Source: Jackrogersella multiformis (Eukaryota; Ascomycota; Sordariomycetes; Xylariales; Hypoxylaceae). Taken from it: 64,000 nt of DNA. Location: positions 4,402,001 through 4,466,000 of the forward strand of contig CADCXD010000001.1 in assembly GCA_902806575.1 (NCBI GenBank), in the 5' to 3' direction. Below the pieces are notes generated by a model. The model had not been told where the DNA came from. It saw nothing but the letters and a program-made list of their open reading frames with translations, and ran no database searches. The position numbers and the translations under genes are program-made. This document shows positions 57,903 through 64,000 of the stretch, piece by piece. The number at the start of each line of letters is the position of its first letter. Positions within the stretch are counted from its first letter, which is position 1.

Positions 57903-60479
57903 ATGTATTCACCAATACCTGTTTACTCCTTCAGTAAGGAGTCACAGCAGCAGCAAGCTATGAGATATGACGTCTCTTCCCCCCCTGAAGCCGGCCTCTC
58001 TTCGACGACTGTCTCTCCAACCGCGCCGGTTCGTCAAATCCAACACAGCTTCGACGATCTCCTCGGACCAGCCCTTGACGGCCCGCCGTCGCCGGAGCGC
58101 CTTCGGGCCATCAACAACAAGATGAAGCGTAACTCGAACGCCGACCAGCTACAAAGTGAAGGAACGTCGTCGTCTGGATCATCGTCACGTCTGTCTGCGA
58201 TCTCGGATAGACCGTCATGGAACCCGAGTACGGAGAATCTTGGTCTGTCGAGGAATCCCTCCCAACGGTCGATCTCGGGCGGTATACCGTCGCGTGATCG
58301 ACCGGACAGCACGCAGTTCTTTGGGAGGGGCCTGTTCAACCGAAGAGGTAGATTACGCAGAGAAAGTGGTGACCAGAACAGCTCGAACAGTTCATTGGAC
58401 GCGTCCGAGATGCCTCTCGAACCCGTACCGGCCTTGCCTAAGGACCAACCGTTCATCTCGTCTATGTTTGCACGGCGGAGGGCATTGAGAGGAGAATCCG
58501 TCGCGTCGGCCCAGCACAAGAAGCTACAGATCTCGGGGCCTTACAACTTTCAGCACCTCACACATACACGAAAGGATAGCGTGCCTGATCTAGAGCGGAC
58601 GAACCGGACGGAACTTGTGTCGGAAGTCTCCAGCATTCGACAACGACGACCTACCGACATACCTATGTATCACACCCAATTCGATGAACCCCGGAGTATC
58701 CCTCACCAGACTTTCTTCCACCAGGAGGATCCATCGGCAGGGCTATATGCCAAAGGGGGACACTCACAAGAGAAAGCACTGCCATTAGTGCCTCCGCCTC
58801 TACCACCACCGCCAATGTGGTATGGGAAGCGCTCCCAATCACAGGATAACATCCGCTATGCGCCCCCTCGCCCACCTAGGTCGCCACCAGGCGAAAGTAG
58901 CATGGCATCGCCTATACCACCCCCGAGGACGTCCAGCCGGATCTCGGTCCGCCATAACAGGATCGAATCTCTGGTTACAGAGCGCGCTGCATCGAGTGCC
59001 GGTTTTCGAAGACCGGAACCGTTTGCACCTGCTTCGCCCAAGGGGATTTCGCCCAAGTACTCGCCGAGTGGATTACGACCGCCTCCCCCACGCGTCGAGC
59101 CCTTGGCGGAATCAGACGAAGAGGTAAGCCCGAGGACGCAAATACTTCCTCGCGCTGTCACTACGCCGGATGATGTCGCCTGGCCTCTGGCTAACAGCAT
59201 GAGCCCCCTATCCGACGTGCCGGAGGAGGAAGAGCACCACGCGCAGTCTCGGCCGTCGCGCATGAGCGTTGCGAGCAACCATTCTTCCCTGCGAGGTAGT
59301 ATATCGGTCCCGTTGCTTCGTCAGCTATCAGGCCTGCAGTCGGCTCAGCGGTCAGCCAGCAACGCGTCGGACACCTTAGGTCTATTCAACGCGCCGCGTC
59401 TTACCCGCTCGGGCACCTGCGACGACTTCCTAGCTGATGACGCGGCTCGGGACAACTGGGAAGACGACATCGACTATTGTTATGAGCATGAAGCCGAGGC
59501 GGACTGCGACTACGCCTGGGAGCGACCGTCGTGTGATATATCACGGAACGACGGAGGCTGCGAGGTTCGTCGAATTATGGAAAACCAGGCCGAAACCATC
59601 ATTGCCTTGGACCGTCTGTCAACCGGACTGCTATCCCCTGGAAGTTCCGACATGCCTGCGCTGAGCCCAGCAAGCCAGGTGTCCATCGCGGAAAAGCACG
59701 AAGTCCTGACGCCGACGAATCTTCCAGTCACATCCAACTTCTCCCTCCCGCGACGTGAGAGCTCGGCACAGTTCCTCCGCGTGTACAAGCCGACCCAGTC
59801 GCCGGAAACTAACTACAACGAGTCGCAAGGCTTCAGCCTGTCCCCGTCTCTCCTGATACCCAATGACTACCACCAGCAGATGCTCGTATATGAAAGGGAA
59901 GAGCTGCAAGACAGCGAGGACGAGGACTTCCTCATCCAGGGTAACACTCTGGACGAGCCTATCCTCAAGTTCGGCACGACGCTCAATGTCCGGTCCAGCG
60001 CGTCGACGACTACTTCCACCCTCTCCGAGCACTCCTTGACTTCTAGCCGCCATAAGTCCACGAACTCTACTTCCACGGCCTACACCCGCTGGACTGGCAG
60101 CAGCACCTCCAGCTGGCAGGGACGCGATCCCTCGCAACCTATCCTGCCAAAGCCAGTCGGCGATAACGGGCTTCCTGCCATTACTTCGCCCGCTCTTAAC
60201 TCACCTACTGCCACTCCTCCCCCGGCCAAGCTCACGATGTCTATTTCGCACGACGAGACGGTCGTGAAGCAAGACATGATCCGCGAGAAACACTTGAGGG
60301 CGCAATCTCACGCCAACATCTTCATGACCAGCAACGGCGACGCGGTCCTCGCCACCGAGTCGCCGCCGGCAAAGGAGCCGATCAAGACCCGTAGGCGGGC
60401 TCGGACTACGAGCCGGAGCCACGCCTCTCCGCAGTTCGCCCTGTTCCCAACCGTTACTACCCACGGGGGCCGCATCTGA
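57903..60479 (+). CDS. Large Ser/Pro-rich disordered fungal protein, function unknown
   Basis: An intronless frame of 858 residues from the ATG at 57903 (MYSPIPVYSFSKE); the frame is open for a few codons upstream without another ATG. I do not recognise a named family. It is mostly low-complexity Ser/Arg/Pro sequence with many short SPxR and RxxS motifs that look like kinase or 14-3-3 sites. There is a Gln run near the N terminus and a poly-proline block (LVPPPLPPPPMWYG) near residue 300. The most ordered-looking part is an acidic, aromatic and Cys-rich block (WEDDIDYCYEHEAEADCDY, starting at W519), followed by a helix (VRRIMENQAETIIALDRLS). The C terminus is basic (KTRRRARTTSRSHASPQFALFP). 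There is no signal peptide or membrane segment, so it is probably cytosolic or nuclear. Codon use and length make it a real gene; it converges on the NIPA-like gene. Confidence 0.8.
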   Translation: MYSPIPVYSFSKESQQQQAMRYDVSSPPEAGLSSTTVSPTAPVRQIQHSFDDLLGPALDGPPSPERLRAINNKMKRNSNADQLQSEGTSSSGSSSRLSAISDRPSWNPSTENLGLSRNPSQRSISGGIPSRDRPDSTQFFGRGLFNRRGRLRRESGDQNSSNSSLDASEMPLEPVPALPKDQPFISSMFARRRALRGESVASAQHKKLQISGPYNFQHLTHTRKDSVPDLERTNRTELVSEVSSIRQRRPTDIPMYHTQFDEPRSIPHQTFFHQEDPSAGLYAKGGHSQEKALPLVPPPLPPPPMWYGKRSQSQDNIRYAPPRPPRSPPGESSMASPIPPPRTSSRISVRHNRIESLVTERAASSAGFRRPEPFAPASPKGISPKYSPSGLRPPPPRVEPLAESDEEVSPRTQILPRAVTTPDDVAWPLANSMSPLSDVPEEEEHHAQSRPSRMSVASNHSSLRGSISVPLLRQLSGLQSAQRSASNASDTLGLFNAPRLTRSGTCDDFLADDAARDNWEDDIDYCYEHEAEADCDYAWERPSCDISRNDGGCEVRRIMENQAETIIALDRLSTGLLSPGSSDMPALSPASQVSIAEKHEVLTPTNLPVTSNFSLPRRESSAQFLRVYKPTQSPETNYNESQGFSLSPSLLIPNDYHQQMLVYEREELQDSEDEDFLIQGNTLDEPILKFGTTLNVRSSASTTTSTLSEHSLTSSRHKSTNSTSTAYTRWTGSSTSSWQGRDPSQPILPKPVGDNGLPAITSPALNSPTATPPPAKLTMSISHDETVVKQDMIREKHLRAQSHANIFMTSNGDAVLATESPPAKEPIKTRRRARTTSRSHASPQFALFPTVTTHGGRI

Positions 60480-62139
60480 AGCCCGTTGCTATTCAAGCAC
60501 TTGCTACAACCGGTTCTTATTATCTCGACATGAACTTCTATATCGTGTCCAACTCACCACGCTCGCTACAGCATCCATCCCATTGTTCCACTATCTGTCT
60601 ATCTATCTATCTATCTACAAAAGCTGCCATTATCGGACAAAAGGGGTTCTTTTTTATTTGGTCTCGGATACTATACATAGACATTACATTACATAACCAG
60701 CCACGATCGCGACCCGCGCGCCTGGCGTCTTTCTTGGACATAGTTATATCCATATCTATATTTCTCGACCTTCCCACCTGCGCGTTTCGGTATAGACATG
60801 GCGCGGCCTTCCGTTACCCTTTCCAGATCTGATCCGTCGTTTCGGCGAAGGACCTGCGCGTCCCCATAGAGCCGACGACGGGCAACTGTGTTTTTTGGGT
60901 TTATTTCCATTTTTATGTCTGTTTACGTCCGCCTTTTCCTTTGTCCTGTGTCCTGCTATCGAAACTTCCGACGCTATAGAAAAAAGGAGGTTGAACGGTT
61001 CCAAAAAAACTCGGTGCGCGGAGTTATTTGCCATGGGATTCTAGTATTTTGTTATCGCTGCTAGGTACTGTCATGTTGCTGTTGTTTCGGACTGGGTCGT
61101 TCTGCGCGCTGGATTTTCCCCCGTTTTCTGCTTCGACACGTTATGGTATGATTAAAAGAGGAGGAAAGTATATAGGGACGCGCGTGCGCGCTTGCGTTGT
61201 ATATGCTGTGCTCTAGTCTAGGGCTGTATATGATGTACCAAAAAGCGCCGTTCTGTGGAAGGCGACGGGCACGCGGCTGGTGTGCTGTGTTGTGTCTATC
61301 TGCGGCGGACCGAATCCGCGTTTGCTATGTACCTTCTGCATAGGTATTTATACTAGGTATTAAGTGTGGGATTGTGGGAGGCTGTTCAGGGGAGGAAGCT
61401 TTGTTACCTTCCGTGGCTAGAAGGGCCTCGTGGGTTTGAGGGGCCGGTGTGGTGATGTGAGGTGTGAAGGTAGTGGAGGTAGCATACTTGATCTAGTAGT
61501 AGATGAAGATCCGAAATCGAGAACTATGTTTCCTGATATGATTTATGTTACGGATTGTCCACGTGCATTGCAGTAACGTCTCAGCGTCTCTTGACTATGT
61601 CCTAATTCTTAAGATGTGACATCCTATTAGGTGCTGCTTCTCAGAGAAGAGACTCGAATGCGCTGTTAGTCTACGAGTCCGATACTTGAATGGTCGCTTG
61701 AGTCTTACACTACTACCTCGGTGGTTAATGAGATATTCGAGGCTTCAGAAAAGTGAATCAACCAGCTAATATCGTACATGGAAATGCGGCCGGATTACAC
61801 CGGTAGTATACACATGTAGAAACAAATCATTGAAAAGAAATGCGCATTCTCGTGAACAAACAGAAGGGATATCTCAATTAGCATAGTCAATAAAAAATCT
61901 ATATGGGTTTTCGGAAGCCAGTGAATCCTATACGACTGGGTATGATGATGATGAACAGAGCCGCACACCTGGCAGCAGCACCGACGGACCAATACCAGAT
62001 AACTCCTATCCAATGCAATGCCGTTCCACCTCACACAAAAGAGAATTCGCTCTTCGGCGTGTTTGGACTGCACTATTACCAACATGATTTCGCAAATCAA
62101 ACCTCCCCTATTTCAGCTATTGGTCAACTGGTCATGCCG
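60480..62139. other. Convergent intergenic region between the 57903 gene and the NIPA-like gene
   Basis: 1.66 kb between two 3' ends. It contains a (CTAT)n tract at about 60590-60617 just after the first gene and a G/T-rich stretch at about 61240-61480. I see no coding gene and no recognisable RNA gene. Confidence 0.6.
60590..60617. repeat. (CTAT)n microsatellite
   Basis: About seven CTAT-type units with one interruption, 110 bases after the stop codon of the 57903 gene and so probably in its 3' UTR. Confidence 0.8.
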
Positions 62140-64000
62140 TTAAGTACCGCTATGTTGACTCTCGCCATCTACACTTGACTCGGGGTCCGATATCCTCCTC
62201 CGCTTCTTTCGCCCGAAAAATTCCCCAAGTGCACTGCTTAGACTGCGCGCTCGTCCTCGAGCTGTCTTGTGATCAGCTTCTGAGGGATCATCCGTGTAGG
62301 GAGGCTCATCATCATCCCTGTCGCTGTGAAGAAGCGGTTCAACCTCCGAGGCAATGTTATCCTCGCTCTGTGGGACAAATAGACTCGTTCTAATACTAGG
62401 TCTCGTTCGTCTGATAGATCTCCTTCGGCCCCCCGGACTATTTTCTTCGCCGCGCAGGAGAGCATCTGCTACCACAGCGCTGACAGTCGATGATAACGGC
62501 GAAGGGGAAATGAAGGCATTAGAAAAGTGATGGTTGTGCAGTCTGGAAAGCTGAGAAGCACGTGGAGTGGTAGGCCGGTCTGGGGACGTGGGTAGAACGC
62601 CCGGCTGAGGAAGACTTATGCTAGATTGAAGGGGTTCTGATATAGCAGCTGAGGTTACCGAATATATTGTAGGGACACTATCCGCTGACGACCTTGGTGG
62701 CAACCCTGGATGAGAAGACTGATCATGTATAGGAAATTTCCATGGACTATCAAGGAGTGGCGATGACTCTACTGGTGTTGAATGAGACGTCCTAGAAATT
62801 GACCCGTCAGGTTTGCGATTTGAAGCAGCTCTGCTCTGCAGGTGCGGTAAGGGTTTGGCACAAGCATTCGCGAGACTGAGTCGTGAGGCGTAAGACGAAC
62901 GCCGCGACGACCGAGCAGGCGTTAGTGGCCGTTGTTGATCTGGCCTAGGCTGCTCGACTCGGTCAGTGTAGGGACCGGTCCTTTCTTGGTCGAGGAGACC
63001 AATAGTTTCTTCTATGTTTTCGTCATCTGATAGCCGATCTTCATCATCATGTCGCGGCCGGCCGCTGGTAATAAGGAACACGCCGAAGAAGGTGAGAAGA
63101 CAGCCGCCCACAAATTTAACCGCCTGCTGTGCTGTGGTGCGCTCGAAGTCTCGATACAAGATGGCACTTCCGATAATTACAGATAAAGTAAATAATACAA
63201 ACTGGATGGGTATAACTTGTGTCGAATCGAATCGTTGTAACGCCTTATTCACATATCGGACTTGCATGACAGCAGTCGCAAGCAGAATGAAAACCAGGCC
63301 GTATGTCACCGGGGTAGCAAACGCCTTAAAGAGTGTTGACGAAAGCATCGAAGAGACACCCTTGGTCGTTAGAGCAGTATAACCTCCTTGACTATTCGTT
63401 AGTATTGGATTGTTGAAAGGTGAAAGGTTGAAAATATGCGAAACATACCGAATAGCCCAACGAGCCCAAGATCAATGAGGATTGTCCGGTGGCCATATCT
63501 AGGACTCGCCCACATCAAGACGACGATGAAGAAAAAGGTGACACCCATGTAAATCTCGAATTCTAGCGTCGCTATATGATCCCAAACATTGTGAGGATCT
63601 AGCTTGGTCTCTTCTTGCTTGGCACTCAGCACCACCGTGACAGCACCAGCCACGGCGATTACAACACCCCAGAAGTCACGCTTCCGGAACACCTCACCGA
63701 AGAAGATGGGCGCGATGACACAGTTCGAGATAAGAGCTACGACGCCCAAGGGAGACACGATCGAAGCCGGTGCGAAGCCGTAGGCCAAAAAGTTGCCCAT
63801 CTCTCCAATAGTCATCAGAACCTGGCCTGTCCACCAGGATGGGGACTTCAGATATGATGAATTGGCCTTGGACTCGTCGCATGATCGTTCAGTCAGATTG
63901 GAGTCTATCGACTGGACTGACTGAGCAAGTGGATTGTCTACCGGATCAGCATCTTCGTCGTTATTGTCCTGCGCGTCGCCATTAGGTATCCCTGTCGTCC
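62140..64000 (-). CDS. NIPA-like magnesium transporter (5' end beyond the window)
   Basis: Two exons are visible, 64000-63449 and 63386-62140, separated by a 62-base intron (GTATGT donor, perfect ACTAACG branch site, AAG acceptor); together they give 598 codons with the 5' part missing. NIPA/DUF803 proteins belong to the drug/metabolite transporter superfamily and carry Mg2+ across plasma or endosomal membranes. The family hallmark GEMGNFLAYGFAPASIVSPL is present in the first visible helix, followed by further helices ending with QFVLFTLSVIIGSAILYRDF and AVKFVGGCLLTFFGVFLI. The visible N-terminal part is acidic and disordered and reads open to the window edge. About 290 residues after the last helix form a Ser/Arg-rich cytosolic tail ending KKRRRISDPES and ESQHSGT. 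Family assignment is firm; the ion and the membrane are inferred from relatives. Confidence 0.9.

Overview
The window looks like nuclear DNA of a filamentous ascomycete, most likely a Sordariomycete. The reasons are short introns (48 to 70 bp is common) with GTRNGT donors and CTAAC-type branch sites, a Con7-type C2H2 factor, an Fmp27 protein with the fungal GFWDK and WPPW blocks, a secreted AA9 polysaccharide monooxygenase, and long intergenic spacers rich in the short palindrome TACCTAGGTA. I found no rRNA, tRNA, transposase, reverse transcriptase, CRISPR or bacterial or viral gene. The species cannot be named from the sequence alone; the AA9 enzyme fits a plant-associated or plant-degrading lifestyle.

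Layout. 0.1-9.0 kb: one intronless 2959-codon gene for the bridge-like lipid transfer protein Fmp27 (+). 10.2-15.1 kb: a compact housekeeping block with the ESCRT-II subunit VPS22 (-), ribosomal protein uS9/S16 (+, three exons) and the U5 snRNP assembly factor AAR2 (-). 19.2-20.9 kb: a CON7-type zinc finger regulator (-), followed on its 5' side by about 14 kb without a recognisable gene. 35.1-36.2 kb: an AA9 LPMO (-, three exons). 37.3-39.7 kb: the DEAD-box helicase DBP2 (-, seven exons). 40.7-42.7 kb: a bifunctional thiamine gene, HMP/HMP-P kinase fused to a TenA domain, THI20 type (-, nine exons). 43.6-44.5 kb: a bHLH factor (-), again followed on its 5' side by more than 13 kb without a recognisable gene. 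57.9-60.5 kb: a large disordered fungal protein of unknown function (+). 62.1-64.0 kb: a NIPA-like Mg2+ transporter (-), cut by the window edge.

The genes do not form a pathway or cluster. They are mostly conserved cellular genes: membrane contact and lipid transfer, endosomal sorting, translation, splicing, RNA helicase, vitamin B1 and magnesium transport. Two regulators and one carbohydrate-active enzyme are interspersed. The most interesting structure is non-coding: the two transcription factor genes each face a gene desert of about 13-14 kb; a palindromic 8-10-mer recurs through non-coding DNA but I saw none in the coding exons; DBP2 has one exceptional intron with weak splice sites; and a 5 x 16 bp minisatellite lies in the THI20 upstream region. 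Exon coordinates were worked out by hand from reading frame, splice motifs and family conservation and have no transcript support.
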